Below are positions 1-8,846 of a stretch of DNA of 64,000 nucleotides, in pieces. Source of the stretch: JBNKVT01 sp050299335 (GTDB taxonomy: Bacteria; Pseudomonadota; Alphaproteobacteria; Rhodobacterales; Rhodobacteraceae). The translations under genes and the position numbers were made by a program. How positions within the stretch are numbered: the first letter of the stretch is position 1; each line of letters begins with the position of its first letter. Where the stretch lies: contig JBNKVT010000031.1 in assembly GCA_050299335.1 (NCBI GenBank), forward strand, positions 1 to 64,000. The letters run 5' to 3'. Below the pieces are notes generated by a model. It did not search any database and was not told the DNA's origin. It saw nothing but the letters and a program-made list of their open reading frames with translations.

Positions 1-120
1 GACTTCTTCTTTTGCCGGAAGTGGCGGCAGATGGGTGGCAAGGTCTACGCGGCGCCGTGGCTGAAACTGGGCCACGTTGGCACCTACGTCTTTGAGGGAG
101 ATCTTCTGCGCCATGAGTAG
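1..120 (+). CDS. C-terminal end of a glycosyltransferase-like protein (partial)
   Basis: Only the last 39 codons are inside the window, ending at a TAG at 118-120. The visible residues include FCRKWRQMGGKVY followed by LGHVGTYVFEGD. From memory this resembles the end of GT-A fold glycosyltransferases and related hypothetical proteins, where an acidic residue plus FC.RWR precedes a short strand and an H-x-G motif. The catalytic part lies outside the window, so the assignment is tentative. The stop codon is overlapped by the ATG of the next reading frame at 113, which is unlikely to be an evolved operon junction because that frame is a PEP carboxylase remnant. Confidence 0.4.
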   Translation, partial: DFFFCRKWRQMGGKVYAAPWLKLGHVGTYVFEGDLLRHE

Positions 121-484
121 AATGTGGCGCCTGATCGTGGACGAAGTCGAAAAATCGCTGTTTCAATCGGATATGAAGATCGCTGCACAATATGCATCGC
201 TGGTTGTCGACGATGGCATCCGGGACCGGATTTACGGGGCTATCCACGCCGAACATGACACAAGTCGTGCCGCTGTCGCGTTTTTCAACAATGGTCAGGA
301 CGCCGGTGAGAGATTCCCGAAAATGCGAACGAGGTTCAACCGTGTCCAGTCCGAGCTAAATCAGATTCACACACTGCAGGTCGGGCTGCTGAGCAGTATC
401 CGCAAATCAAAGAACACAGCGGATTCCGTGGCACTGATGCAATCGATGAATTGCATTGCGGCGGGGCTCGGTTGGACCGGCTAG
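113..484 (+). pseudogene. ppc: 3' remnant of phosphoenolpyruvate carboxylase
   Basis: The frame encodes about 123 residues that match only the C-terminus of PEP carboxylase: a helix with DMKIAAQYASLV, then RDRIYGAIHAEH, then IHTLQVGLL and the terminal SMNCIAAGLGWTG. PEP carboxylase, which adds bicarbonate to PEP to make oxaloacetate, is normally around 900 residues, so more than 85 percent including the catalytic His and Lys/Arg regions is missing. Homology begins near base 122, directly at the end of the upstream gene. The ending resembles, from memory, the type used in the serine cycle of methylotrophs. It sits 23 bases upstream of glyA, another serine-cycle enzyme. I read it as a deletion remnant, not a working gene. 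Confidence 0.75.
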
Positions 485-507
485 TCAACTACAAAAAGGA
501 GATCACG

Positions 508-1803
508 ATGAATGCCCTGCAGCGAAACGAACAGTTTTTTTCGCAATCCCTGTCGTCCCGCGATCCGGAACTTTTCAAGGCAATTTCCGATGAACTTGGA
601 CGCCAGCGCGACGAAATCGAACTGATCGCATCAGAAAACATCGTTTCCGCTGCGGTGATGGAGGCCCAGGGCTCGGTCCTGACCAACAAATATGCCGAGG
701 GCTATCCCGGGCGTCGCTATTATGGCGGCTGCCAGTGGGTGGACGTGGCCGAAGAGCTGGCAATCGAGCGGGCCTGCAAGCTGTTCGATGCGCGTTTCGC
801 CAATGTGCAGGCGCATTCGGGGAGCCAGGCCAATCAGGCGGTGTTCATGGCGCTGATGCAGCCTGGCGACACCTTCCTGGGCATGGATCTCAGCGCCGGG
901 GGCCACCTGACCCACGGCGCAAGGCCGAACCAGTCGGGCAAGTGGTTCAACTGCGTCTCCTACGGTGTGCGGCGCCAGGACAGTCAGCTGGATTATGACC
1001 AGATGGCGGAACTGGCCCATGAACACAAACCCAAGGTGATCATCGCCGGCGGCTCGGCCGTGCCGCGCCAGATCGATTTCCGCCGGTTCCGGGCAGTGGC
1101 TGACGAGGTCGGGGCCTACCTGATGGTCGACATGGCGCATTTCGCCGGTCTGGTGGCCGGCGGGGCGCATCCGAACCCGCTCGACCATGCCCATGTCGCG
1201 ACCTCCACGACCCACAAGACGCTGCGCGGGCCTCGGGGCGGGCTGATCCTGACCAACGAAGAGGAACTGGCGAAAAAGTTCAACTCGGCGATCTTCCCCG
1301 GCCTGCAGGGCGGACCGCTGATGCATGTGATCGCCGCCAAGGCGGTGGCCTTCGGCGAGGCGTTGCGCCCCGAATTCGCCGATTACCAGCGGCAAGTGGT
1401 ACGCAACGCCAAAGTGCTGGCCGATACGCTGATGCGCGGCGGGCTCGATATCGTCACCGGCGGGACGGATACGCATGTGATGCTGGTCGATCTGCGCCCC
1501 AAGGGCGTGAAGGGCAACGCGACCGAGAAGGCGCTGGGCCGGGCGCATATCACCTGCAACAAGAACGGCATTCCCTTCGACGACGAAAAGCCGACGATCA
1601 CCTCCGGCATCCGTCTCGGGACCCCTGCCGGGACGACGCGCGGCTTCGGCGAGGACGAGTTCCGCGAGATCGGCGCGCTGATCGTCGAGGTGGTGGACGG
1701 GCTGGCCGCCAATGGCGAGGACGGCAATGGCGCGGTCGAGGCGGCGGTGAAGGAGAAGGTCGCCGGGCTCTGCGGCCGATTCCCGATTTATCCCGGTCTG
1801 TGA
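508..1803 (+). CDS. glyA: Serine hydroxymethyltransferase
   Basis: This PLP enzyme interconverts serine and glycine with tetrahydrofolate and supplies one-carbon units. The 431-residue product has the normal family length. Visible landmarks are ELIASENIVS near residue 35, the tyrosine-rich YAEGYPGRRYYGG, HLTHG, the aspartate of the PLP pocket in MVDMAHFAGLVAGG, and the PLP-binding lysine in TTHKTLRGPRGG near residue 235. The C-terminus keeps ITSGIRLGTPAGTTRG. I chose the ATG at 508 because AAAAGGAGA lies just upstream; the frame is open further 5' but without family similarity. A hairpin follows the stop. Expression may originally have been coupled to the truncated ppc in front of it. Confidence 0.96.
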   Translation: MNALQRNEQFFSQSLSSRDPELFKAISDELGRQRDEIELIASENIVSAAVMEAQGSVLTNKYAEGYPGRRYYGGCQWVDVAEELAIERACKLFDARFANVQAHSGSQANQAVFMALMQPGDTFLGMDLSAGGHLTHGARPNQSGKWFNCVSYGVRRQDSQLDYDQMAELAHEHKPKVIIAGGSAVPRQIDFRRFRAVADEVGAYLMVDMAHFAGLVAGGAHPNPLDHAHVATSTTHKTLRGPRGGLILTNEEELAKKFNSAIFPGLQGGPLMHVIAAKAVAFGEALRPEFADYQRQVVRNAKVLADTLMRGGLDIVTGGTDTHVMLVDLRPKGVKGNATEKALGRAHITCNKNGIPFDDEKPTITSGIRLGTPAGTTRGFGEDEFREIGALIVEVVDGLAANGEDGNGAVEAAVKEKVAGLCGRFPIYPGL

Positions 1804-1808
1804 GGGTC

Positions 1809-1843
1809 GGTGCGTCACCCCGCGCCGCGCGGACCGACGCACC
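1809..1843 (+). terminator. Stem-loop after glyA
   Basis: GGTGCGTC at 1809-1816 pairs with GACGCACC at 1836-1843 around a GC-rich interior that can itself fold. It lies 6 bases after the glyA stop. No T-run follows, so it may be a Rho-dependent or 3'-stabilising structure, not a classic intrinsic terminator. Confidence 0.4.
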
Positions 1844-1861
1844 CTGAATGGGGCGGCAGTC

Positions 1862-1884
1862 CCCCTCTCCCCCTGGGAGAGGGG
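1862..1884. repeat. GC-rich hairpin repeat (CCCTCTCCC type)
   Basis: CCCCTCTCCC at 1862-1871 and GGGAGAGGGG at 1875-1884 form a perfect 10-bp stem with a 3-base loop. Similar C-rich/G-rich hairpins occur at 7741-7764 and 40361-40381. This looks like the common intergenic hairpin class of alphaproteobacterial genomes. Confidence 0.6.
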
Positions 1885-1959
1885 TTAGGGGAGAGGGCCT
1901 CCTGCGTCGGGCGCGCGCAGAAGGGATCCATGGCGCAAGCCCCCGGCTTTGGGTGCTGA

Positions 1960-3357
1960 ATGAGCCAGTCTTCTCCTCCCCCCGTCCTTCTGTGGCTGCG
2001 GCGGGATTTCCGGTTGCATGACCATGAAGCGCTGACGGCGGCGGTCGACAGCGGTCGGCCGGTGATCCCGGTCTTCGTCCTCGATCCCGAAACGGAGGCG
2101 CTGGGGGCGGCGCCGAAATGGCGGCTGGAGGCCGCGATCCGGTGCTTTGCCGAGACTCTGGCTGGCAAGGGTCTGCGCCTGATCCTGCGGCGGGGGGACG
2201 CGCTGGAGGTGATGCGCAGGCTGATCGGGGAAACCGGCGCATCCGCCGTATTCTGGTCGCGTCTCTACGATGCCCGCGATGTCGCCCGGGACAACCGCAT
2301 CAAGGCGGCCTTGAAGAAGGACGGTGCCGAGGCGCGCAGCTTTCGCGGCCATCTTCTCTTTGAGCCCTGGAAGGTGCGGACGGGACAGGACAGGCCCTAT
2401 TCGGTCTACACGCCCTATTGGCGCAATGTCGCCGGAGGTGATGTTCCCCGGCCCCTGGACGTGCCGGGCGACATTCCCGGACCCGCCGACTGGCCTTCCT
2501 CCGACGCTCTTGAGGACTGGCGGCTCGGGGCGGCGATGCACCGGGGCGGCGGGATCGTGGCAAAACACGCGGCAATAGGCGAAGCGGCGGCTCTTGGCCG
2601 GCTGGACGTGTTCTCGGCCCATCGCCTGGCCGGATACGGCGCGGACCGCAACCGCCCGGACCTCGACGCCACATCGCGCCTCTCGGCGCATCTGACCTGG
2701 GGCGAGATTTCGCCGCGCTCCGTCTGGCATGCAACACTCAACGCCGAGGCGGCGGCCAAGCAAGGGGCCGAGAGCTTCCGCAAGGAACTGGTCTGGCGCG
2801 AATTCGCCTGGCATCTGATGTGGCACAGTCCGGATCTGGCCACAAGGAACTGGCGCGACGGCTGGGACAGGTTCCCTTGGCGCGGCGACAGCGACGCAGC
2901 CGAGCGCTGGCGGCGCGGGCTGACCGGGGTGGATGTCGTCGATGCCGGGATGCGCGAGCTGTACGTGACCGGAACCATGCACAACCGGATACGGATGATT
3001 GTCGCCTCCTATCTGACCAAGCACCTTCTGACCGATTGGCGGATCGGTCGGAAATGGTTCGAAGACACGCTCATCGACTGGGACCCGGCTTCGAACGCCA
3101 TGGGCTGGCAATGGGTGGCGGGCAGCGGACCGGACGCGGCACCCTTCTTCCGGGTGTTCAACCCCGATACCCAGGCTGCGAAATTCGATCCCGACGGCAC
3201 ATATGTGCGGCACTATCTCGGCGGGGATGGCGCAGAGGAATTCCTGCGTGCGGTCCCGGACGGCTGGGGGATGAGCGCCGCGGATCCCCGGCCGGACCCG
3301 GTCGTATCGCTCGCCGAAGGACGGATGCGGGCGCTTGAGGCCTACAAGCGACTGTGA
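1960..3357 (+). CDS. phrB: Deoxyribodipyrimidine photolyase
   Basis: The 465-residue protein is a class I DNA photolyase, which uses FAD and a light-harvesting cofactor to split UV-induced pyrimidine dimers. The N-terminal antenna domain opens with LLWLRRDFRLHDHEAL and includes a Rossmann-like segment. The C-terminal FAD domain contains HLTWGEISPR, WREFAWHLMW, TGVDVVDAGMRELYVTG, MHNRIRMIVASYL and WDPASNAMGWQWVAGSG, the usual flavin and DNA contact regions, and it ends in FNP.TQ..KFDP. A cryptochrome-like role cannot be excluded, but the motif set fits CPD photolyase. The start at ATG 1960 gives the expected N-terminus although no strong ribosome site is seen. It stands alone between glyA and a convergent membrane-protein gene. 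Confidence 0.93.
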   Translation: MSQSSPPPVLLWLRRDFRLHDHEALTAAVDSGRPVIPVFVLDPETEALGAAPKWRLEAAIRCFAETLAGKGLRLILRRGDALEVMRRLIGETGASAVFWSRLYDARDVARDNRIKAALKKDGAEARSFRGHLLFEPWKVRTGQDRPYSVYTPYWRNVAGGDVPRPLDVPGDIPGPADWPSSDALEDWRLGAAMHRGGGIVAKHAAIGEAAALGRLDVFSAHRLAGYGADRNRPDLDATSRLSAHLTWGEISPRSVWHATLNAEAAAKQGAESFRKELVWREFAWHLMWHSPDLATRNWRDGWDRFPWRGDSDAAERWRRGLTGVDVVDAGMRELYVTGTMHNRIRMIVASYLTKHLLTDWRIGRKWFEDTLIDWDPASNAMGWQWVAGSGPDAAPFFRVFNPDTQAAKFDPDGTYVRHYLGGDGAEEFLRAVPDGWGMSAADPRPDPVVSLAEGRMRALEAYKRL

Positions 3358-3622
3358 GGCGGTGGTGCGCGCCATTCTTGGTCGAAGGACTGCGCAGGAC
3401 GCATGGGTTCTCGCAACCGACCACCATCGCCGTCCTTCCTGCAAGGCACCACCATCGCACCCTGTCCCAATCGCCCGCGGGGGCGGGCTCAGAAGTCTTG
3501 CGCCGTCAGGCGCTCCGCTTGGTGGAAAAAGACGCGGCGGGAAAGAAGGGAGCCCCCGGAGTACAGGGACCCCGGGGTGAAATCGTCAAGCAACTCTTGG
3601 GGTTAACGCAACTCTGGTCCCC

Positions 3623-3910
3623 TCACTCACACGTCACCACGATACTCCCCGGCACCACATCCCCCGAGGTGCCTAACTCGTACCACACCGACCACTGGCC
3701 CGCGCCGCAGCGGGCATCCAGCGCCGCCACCGTCAGCTCCGGCCCGCTCCCCTCGAGCGCGTCGAGCTCTCCGACCAGCCCGACCAGGGCCGTGCCGATC
3801 CGCCCCGGCTCCGGCATTTCCACCGCCGCCGCCGCCCGCCAGGCCTGAAACATCGCCAGGACGGTCAGAAGGATCAGAAAGATGATGACTTTCGCCGGTG
3901 AGCTTTCCAT
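3623..3910 (-). CDS. Small single-pass membrane protein, unknown function
   Basis: The frame gives a 95-residue protein when started at the ATG whose codon ends at 3910. That start has AAGGAGAG eight bases upstream; a longer frame to 3994 has no such site. Residues 8-28 (KVIIFLILLTVLAMFQAW) form one membrane helix followed by an alanine-rich stretch. The rest is a soluble domain with two cysteines, one in DARCGAGQW and one at the very C-terminus in VTCE, which could form a disulphide outside the cytoplasm. I recognise no family. It lies downstream of ptsP on the same strand, with a 188-base gap. Confidence 0.7.
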   Translation of the reverse strand: MESSPAKVIIFLILLTVLAMFQAWRAAAAVEMPEPGRIGTALVGLVGELDALEGSGPELTVAALDARCGAGQWSVWYELGTSGDVVPGSIVVTCE

Positions 3911-4098
3911 GACTGGTCTCTCCTTGCGCCTGTCCCGGAACAGCCCCCCGGCCCCCCCGCCGCGCATAGGGACTGACGCCTCAATGGCCGACACGGTTCA
4001 ATATTTCTGTGAGAAACCCCACACAGACCGCTACGAAGTGACGTAGGGTCAGCCGTCAGGATCCGGGATCGAATTGGGCGCAGGGCGGTCGCCCCGCC

Positions 4099-6366
4099 TC
4101 AGCTCAGCGCTCCTTGCACGCCCTTGTCCCTGAGATAGGCGGACAGAACCGGGCGCACCGACTGGTTGCCCGAGCAGCGCGCCGTGTCGATCACCTGCCG
4201 CACTTCGCCGAGATCGACGCTGCGCAAGAGCAGCTTCACCGGCCCGACCGAGGCCGGGCGCATCGACAGGATGCGCAGGCCCATCGCCACGAAGGCCAGA
4301 GCCTCGATGGGTCGCCCCGCATCCTCGCCGCAGAAGGAGACATAGGTCTTGTGCCTGTCGCAGCGCTGCGCCACCTGTTCGATGAAGTTGAGATACGAGA
4401 CGTTCAGCGTGTCATAGCGCCGCCGCACCCGCTCGTTCTCGCGGTCGGCGGCGAAGAAGAACTGCTTCAGGTCGTTGCCGCCGATGGAGATGAAATCGGC
4501 CAGCTCGAAGAACTGGTCCGGCGCGAAGGCGAGGCTGGGGGTTTCCAGCATCGCCCCGATCTCGATCTCGTCCGAGACCGGGTGGCCAAGGCGGCGTTCG
4601 CTTTCCATCACATGCAGGAAAATCTGCCGCGCGGTGCGGAACTCGTCGAACTGGGCGACGAAGGGGAACATCACCATCAGCTTGCGCCCCTCGGCGGCCC
4701 TGAGAAACGCCTGCAACTGCATCCTCAGGATACCCGGCCGGTCCAGCCCCACCCGTATCGCCCGCCAGCCGAGTGCCGGATTCGGTTCCACCTCGCGCTT
4801 CATGTAAGGCAGCACCTTGTCCGAGCCGATATCGAGGGTGCGGAAGGTCACCGGCAGCCCGCGGGCCGAATCAAGGATGCGCTTGTAGAGCGCCACCAGC
4901 TCGTGGCGTTTCGGCACCGAGCGGCGGATCAGGAATTGCAGTTCGGTCCGGTAAAGCCCCACGCCCTCGGCGCCCGAGCCCCTGAGGCTCGGCAGGTCGG
5001 CCATCAATCCGGCATTCATCAACAGGTTGACCCGCACCCCGTCCGTGGTCTCCGCCGGCAGATCACGGATCGCCGAATAGGCCTCCTGGGCCTGTTCCTG
5101 CATCTCCAGCTTGGCAGCGAAAGCCTCGACCACGTTCTCGGGCGGGCGGAGATGCACGACACCCTGATCGCCATCGACGAGGATCCGGTCACCATTGATG
5201 GCCTCGCGGGTGATCCTTTCGGCATGGATTACCAGAGGGATCGCCAGGGCCCGGGCGACGATGGCGGCATGGGACCCGACCGAGCCTTCCTCCAGCACCA
5301 CACCTTTCAGCGCCCGTCCGTAATCCATCAGCTCGCCCGGCCCGATATTTCGCGCCACAAGCACCGCGTTTTCCGGGATGTCAGCCTCGGTAACGCCTTC
5401 GAACCCGGTCAGATGCCGCAACAGCCGGTTCGACAGATCGTCGAGATCGTGCAGCCGCTCGCGCAAATACGGGTCCTGCACCCGGCTCATCCGCGACCGG
5501 GTCGCGGTCTGTTCCTTTTCGACCGCCACCACGGCGGCCAGCCCGCTTTCGATCGAGGCTTCCATCCGCCGCACCCAGCCCTTGTCATGGGCGAACATGC
5601 GCCAGGCGTTCAGGACGTCACGATGATCGCCACCATCGGCGACGATATCGGAGGACAGCATCTCGTCGATCTCGCGCCGCAACGCCTCCAGCGCTTCGTG
5701 CAACCGCCTGGCCTCTTCTGCCGGATCGTCGGCCACCGGGTTCGAGACCACGATTTGCGGGTCATGGGTCAACACCACCCCGGCAGCGACCCCTTCCTGT
5801 CCGACCAGCCCGCGCACGAAGAATGGCAACTGGTGCGGGGCGGGGATATCGGTCTCGCCCGGCCCGGTGAAGGCGCCCAGTTCGGCCATCTCGGCCAGAA
5901 CCATGGCGACGACTTCGAGGGCGTAGATCTCGTCATCTGTATAGTCGCGGGCAGCGCGGTTCTGGATGACCAGCACACCTTGCACCTCGCCAAGCCGCTG
6001 GATCGGCACCCCGAGGAAAGAGGCGTAGATTTCCTCGCCGGTCTCGGGAAAATATCGGAACCCGCGCTCGGACGGCGCGTCCGAGGTCTTGACCGCATCC
6101 GCCGTCGAGGCGATCCGCCCCACCAGACCCTCGCGCACCCGCATCCTTGTCTGATGCACCGCCTGCGGGTTCAGGCCGGTCGTCGCACTCAGTTCCAGCG
6201 TATCGTCATCGCGGCGCAGATAGATCGAGCAGACCTCGGCCACCAGCCCCTCGGCGACCAGCTGGGTCACCTTGTCAAGCCTCTCCTGCCCTTCGCCGAT
6301 TTCGGCGAGACTGTCACGCAGCCGTTTGAGAAGGACGCGGCTTTCTACCGCCTGAGGCTCACCCAT
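4099..6366 (-). CDS. ptsP: PEP-protein phosphotransferase of the nitrogen PTS (EI-Ntr)
   Basis: This 755-residue enzyme takes phosphate from PEP and passes it to NPr and then EIIA-Ntr, a regulatory relay linked to nitrogen and potassium status rather than sugar uptake. The N-terminal GAF domain (about residues 20-160) marks it as the Ntr form. The phosphohistidine swivel domain holds GSVGSHAAIVARALAIP near residue 365. The C-terminal PEP-binding barrel shows RTLDIGSDK, SIGGNDLKQFF and CGEDAGRP with the catalytic cysteine. Its start lies 7 bases after lysC, so the two are surely co-transcribed, an arrangement known in related bacteria. One oddity is aspartate where many homologues have methionine or alanine in CGE-x-AGRP. 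Confidence 0.95.
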   Translation of the reverse strand: MGEPQAVESRVLLKRLRDSLAEIGEGQERLDKVTQLVAEGLVAEVCSIYLRRDDDTLELSATTGLNPQAVHQTRMRVREGLVGRIASTADAVKTSDAPSERGFRYFPETGEEIYASFLGVPIQRLGEVQGVLVIQNRAARDYTDDEIYALEVVAMVLAEMAELGAFTGPGETDIPAPHQLPFFVRGLVGQEGVAAGVVLTHDPQIVVSNPVADDPAEEARRLHEALEALRREIDEMLSSDIVADGGDHRDVLNAWRMFAHDKGWVRRMEASIESGLAAVVAVEKEQTATRSRMSRVQDPYLRERLHDLDDLSNRLLRHLTGFEGVTEADIPENAVLVARNIGPGELMDYGRALKGVVLEEGSVGSHAAIVARALAIPLVIHAERITREAINGDRILVDGDQGVVHLRPPENVVEAFAAKLEMQEQAQEAYSAIRDLPAETTDGVRVNLLMNAGLMADLPSLRGSGAEGVGLYRTELQFLIRRSVPKRHELVALYKRILDSARGLPVTFRTLDIGSDKVLPYMKREVEPNPALGWRAIRVGLDRPGILRMQLQAFLRAAEGRKLMVMFPFVAQFDEFRTARQIFLHVMESERRLGHPVSDEIEIGAMLETPSLAFAPDQFFELADFISIGGNDLKQFFFAADRENERVRRRYDTLNVSYLNFIEQVAQRCDRHKTYVSFCGEDAGRPIEALAFVAMGLRILSMRPASVGPVKLLLRSVDLGEVRQVIDTARCSGNQSVRPVLSAYLRDKGVQGALS

Positions 6367-6373
6367 CGCACGC

Positions 6374-7603
6374 TTATGCCGCCTTTTCCAGCCCGAACGC
6401 GTCGTGTAGCGCCTGCACGGCCAGTTCCATGTATTTGCGGTCCACCAGCACCGAGACGCGGATTTCCGACGTCGTGATCACCTTGATGTTCACACCCTCA
6501 GCGGCCAGCGCCGAGAACATCTGCTGCGCCACCCCGGCATGGGACCGCATCCCGATGCCGACAATCGACACCTTGGCGACATTATCGACCACATCGATGC
6601 TCTGATATTCGTAGGCCCCGCCGTCATGCGCCCGCTCGATGGCTTGCCTGGCCTTGGCGACATCATCCACCGGGCAGGAGAAGGTCATGTCGGTCAGCCC
6701 GTCTTCGGAGATATTCTGGACGATCATGTCCACATTCACCCCGGCCTCGGCCAGCGGCCCGAAGATCGCGGCGGCCACGCCCGGCTTGTCGGCGACACCG
6801 AGCAGCGTGACCTTGGCCTCGTCGCGCGAATAGGCGACTCCCGAAACGACATTGCTTTCCACGATTTCCTCCTCATCACAGACGAGTGTTCCCGGCGCAT
6901 CCGAGAACGTGCTTAGCACCTGAAGCGGCACTTTGTAACGCATTGCAAGCTCGACCGAGCGGGTTTGCAGCACTTTCGCCCCAAGTGACGCCAATTCGAG
7001 CATTTCCTCATAGGCGATCCTGTCCATCTTGCGCGCGCCCGAGGCAATGCGCGGGTCGGTGGTATAGATCCCGTCGACATCGGTATAGATGTCGCACCGG
7101 TCGGCCTGAAGGGCGGCGGCAAACGCCACCGCCGTCGTGTCCGACCCGCCGCGACCAAGCGTCGTCACCCGCCCCTCGGGGCTGACCCCCTGGAACCCGG
7201 CGATCACCGCCACATTCATCCCGTCGGCGAACTTCGCCTCCAGCTTGTCGGTATCGATCTCGGAAATCCGCGCCGCCCCATGTGCCGAGGTGGTCCGCAC
7301 GGCCACCTGCCAGCCCTGCCACGACCGCGCATCGACGCCCATCTGCTGCAGGGTCAGCGCCATCAGCCCGGCGGTGACATTCTCGCCCGATGAGACCACG
7401 GCATCATATTCCCGCGCATCGTAAAGCGGAGAAATCTCGCGCACCCAGCCGACCAGCTTGTTGGTCTCGCCCGCCATCGCCGAGACGATCACGGTCACGG
7501 TATGACCCTTCTCGACCTCCCGCGCGACCTTCTTGGCGGCATGACTTATGCGTTCGAGATCGGCGACGGAGGTTCCGCCGAATTTCATCACCAGATGCGA
7601 CAT
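6374..7603 (-). CDS. lysC: Aspartate kinase
   Basis: The enzyme phosphorylates aspartate, the first step toward lysine, threonine, methionine and diaminopimelate. The 409-residue protein begins with the kinase motif KFGGTSVAD, continues with SSGENVTAGLMA, GRGGSDTTAVA and the DVDGIYTTDPR loop, and ends with two ACT domains (about residues 265-405; NVDMIVQNISEDG and GVNIKVITTSEI), which normally bind feedback effectors. Length and architecture match single-function alphaproteobacterial aspartate kinases. It is the first gene of a two-gene unit with ptsP. Upstream lies nearly 700 bases without a gene, which contains repeat copies but no riboswitch I can recognise. Confidence 0.96.
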   Translation of the reverse strand: MSHLVMKFGGTSVADLERISHAAKKVAREVEKGHTVTVIVSAMAGETNKLVGWVREISPLYDAREYDAVVSSGENVTAGLMALTLQQMGVDARSWQGWQVAVRTTSAHGAARISEIDTDKLEAKFADGMNVAVIAGFQGVSPEGRVTTLGRGGSDTTAVAFAAALQADRCDIYTDVDGIYTTDPRIASGARKMDRIAYEEMLELASLGAKVLQTRSVELAMRYKVPLQVLSTFSDAPGTLVCDEEEIVESNVVSGVAYSRDEAKVTLLGVADKPGVAAAIFGPLAEAGVNVDMIVQNISEDGLTDMTFSCPVDDVAKARQAIERAHDGGAYEYQSIDVVDNVAKVSIVGIGMRSHAGVAQQMFSALAAEGVNIKVITTSEIRVSVLVDRKYMELAVQALHDAFGLEKAA

Positions 7604-7740
7604 GGAAACCGGGCTCTTCGACCAAAGGACAATTCGGGGCTTCTCTTAGGCGAGAGGACGGCGGGGGGCAAGAGAGAGGCTGATGGTGATTAAATGAAAC
7701 CGGGCGGCTCGGGTGGACTGGCCCAACCCCCCTCCCCCGG

Positions 7741-7764
7741 CCCTTCCCCCTGACAGGGAGGGGA
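7741..7764. repeat. C-rich/G-rich hairpin in the lysC upstream gap
   Basis: CCCTTCCC at 7741-7748 pairs with GGGAGGGG after a TGACA loop. A related sequence (CCCTCCAGTGACAGGGGGAGGGG) recurs in part at 8142-8164, so two diverged copies flank the larger palindromic repeat of this gap. Confidence 0.5.
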
Positions 7765-7861
7765 GTCGCATATGAAACTATGGTGTCCTTCGCGTTCATT
7801 TTGCCCGCCCTGATCCTGCACCTTCCGGAAACCTGCCCTGCCCTGCCGGGACTTCGAAATG

Positions 7862-8080
7862 AGGGCCAAGCCAGACCCAGGGTGGGCGCTGTCCGGACCC
7901 CTCTGCGGACCACTTTATGGCGCAGTCGCTTCCGAGCGGGCCGCTCTCAGCACGTGTCAGCAACGCGCCCGCCCCTCGGATGGGTCGGGCTTGGCCCGGT
8001 GCTGGTCGCACCGTGCGGGTGTGGTGCGGGGAGGGATGGGGACGGAGGGGCTATGGATTTGGGGCGGGATTGGGGGTTGG
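7862..8080 (+). repeat. Long palindromic repeat, copy 1 (left arm truncated)
   Basis: This sequence fills most of the 692-base gap between lysC and the DUF1801 gene. Its core (7876-8000) is nearly identical to 17131-17243, differing at only a few positions. The right arm, 7981-8015, contains GGTGCTGGTCGCACCGTG as in copy 2. The left arm keeps only about 17 bases (GGCCAAGCCAGACCCA), which pairs with TGGGTCGGGCTTGGCC. The six central arm bases differ from copy 2 on both sides in a matching way, so pairing is preserved. I see no open reading frame in it. The rest of the gap, 7604-7861 and 8081-8295, holds only the short hairpins. Confidence 0.75.
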
Positions 8081-8295
8081 CTCGAATGGAGAAACCGAAC
8101 CTCAGGCGGGTTTCCCGAGACAGGTGACCCAAATGCATTTGCCCTCCAGTGACAGGGGGAGGGGAGTCAGGTCCGTGCCAGTTGGCGACGTCGGGTCGAT
8201 GCCCCATGTCCAGGCAGCACTCTTGAGCCCGTCAGCGTAGGTTTTGTGTAGGACAGCAATATCTGTAAGATCGGTTCGGGGCATGGTGAAGTTCC

Positions 8296-8724
8296 ATGCA
8301 AAAGGAGAAGCCGTTGCCAGGCTATGTTTTACCGGCCGAAGTCAAGAATGCCATCGAGGCTGTTCCGGCTCCGGAGCGTAAAGTGCTGCTGCGCCTCCGC
8401 AGCCTCATCCTCGACACCTGGACCGCCACCGGCATCGACGCCCCGCTCATTGAGACCCTGAAATGGGGGCAGCCGGCCTATCTGCCGGGGCGCAAGGGGA
8501 TCGGGACGACGCTCCGGTTGGGGGTGGCCAAGACCGGAGAGGCGGCGCTGTTCGTGCATTGCCAGACGACGCTGATCGACGAGTTGCACGAGATGTTCCC
8601 CGGGACGTTCCGCACGGTAGGCAACCGGTCAGTGCTGTTTCGGGCGGACGAAGGGGTTCAGGACGACAAGCTGGGCCAGTTCATGTTGCGCGCCCTGACC
8701 TATCACCGGAAATTGCCGCGCTGA
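8296..8724 (+). CDS. DUF1801 (YdhG-like) domain protein
   Basis: The 142-residue cytoplasmic protein matches the DUF1801 family: a helical N-terminus ending in the ETLKWGQPAYL signature (around residues 53-63), followed by strands with RLGVAKTGEAALFVHCQTTLIDE and a helical C-terminus. Family members share a fold with the iron-carrier frataxin-like/YdhG group, but no reaction is established. The ATG at 8296 follows a weak ribosome site (GGTGAAG). It stands alone, with a large repeat-filled gap before it. Confidence 0.85.
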   Translation: MQKEKPLPGYVLPAEVKNAIEAVPAPERKVLLRLRSLILDTWTATGIDAPLIETLKWGQPAYLPGRKGIGTTLRLGVAKTGEAALFVHCQTTLIDELHEMFPGTFRTVGNRSVLFRADEGVQDDKLGQFMLRALTYHRKLPR

Positions 8725-8846
8725 CGCAGTGTAAGGGGACCGTTCGAAGTAAAAATTTGTTGCAGACATTGATTCCGGACTAAGCGCTCCCATCTTAATG
8801 TTAATAGCATTCACATTGAGTGCCTCTCTATGAAGGAGATCGGACA

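Noticed and set aside
3358..3622. Several overlapping plus-strand frames between the photolyase and membrane-protein genes
   Set aside because: They differ in every frame, lack ribosome sites and match nothing I recognise; the gap appears empty.
4114..6477. 787-residue plus-strand reading frame
   Set aside because: Antisense to ptsP/lysC; His/Arg/Gly-rich with no domain pattern.
8102..8284. 60-residue minus-strand frame near the DUF1801 gene
   Set aside because: Its second half is the translation of a C-rich/G-rich hairpin repeat (TPLPLSLEGK-like), so it is probably not a gene.
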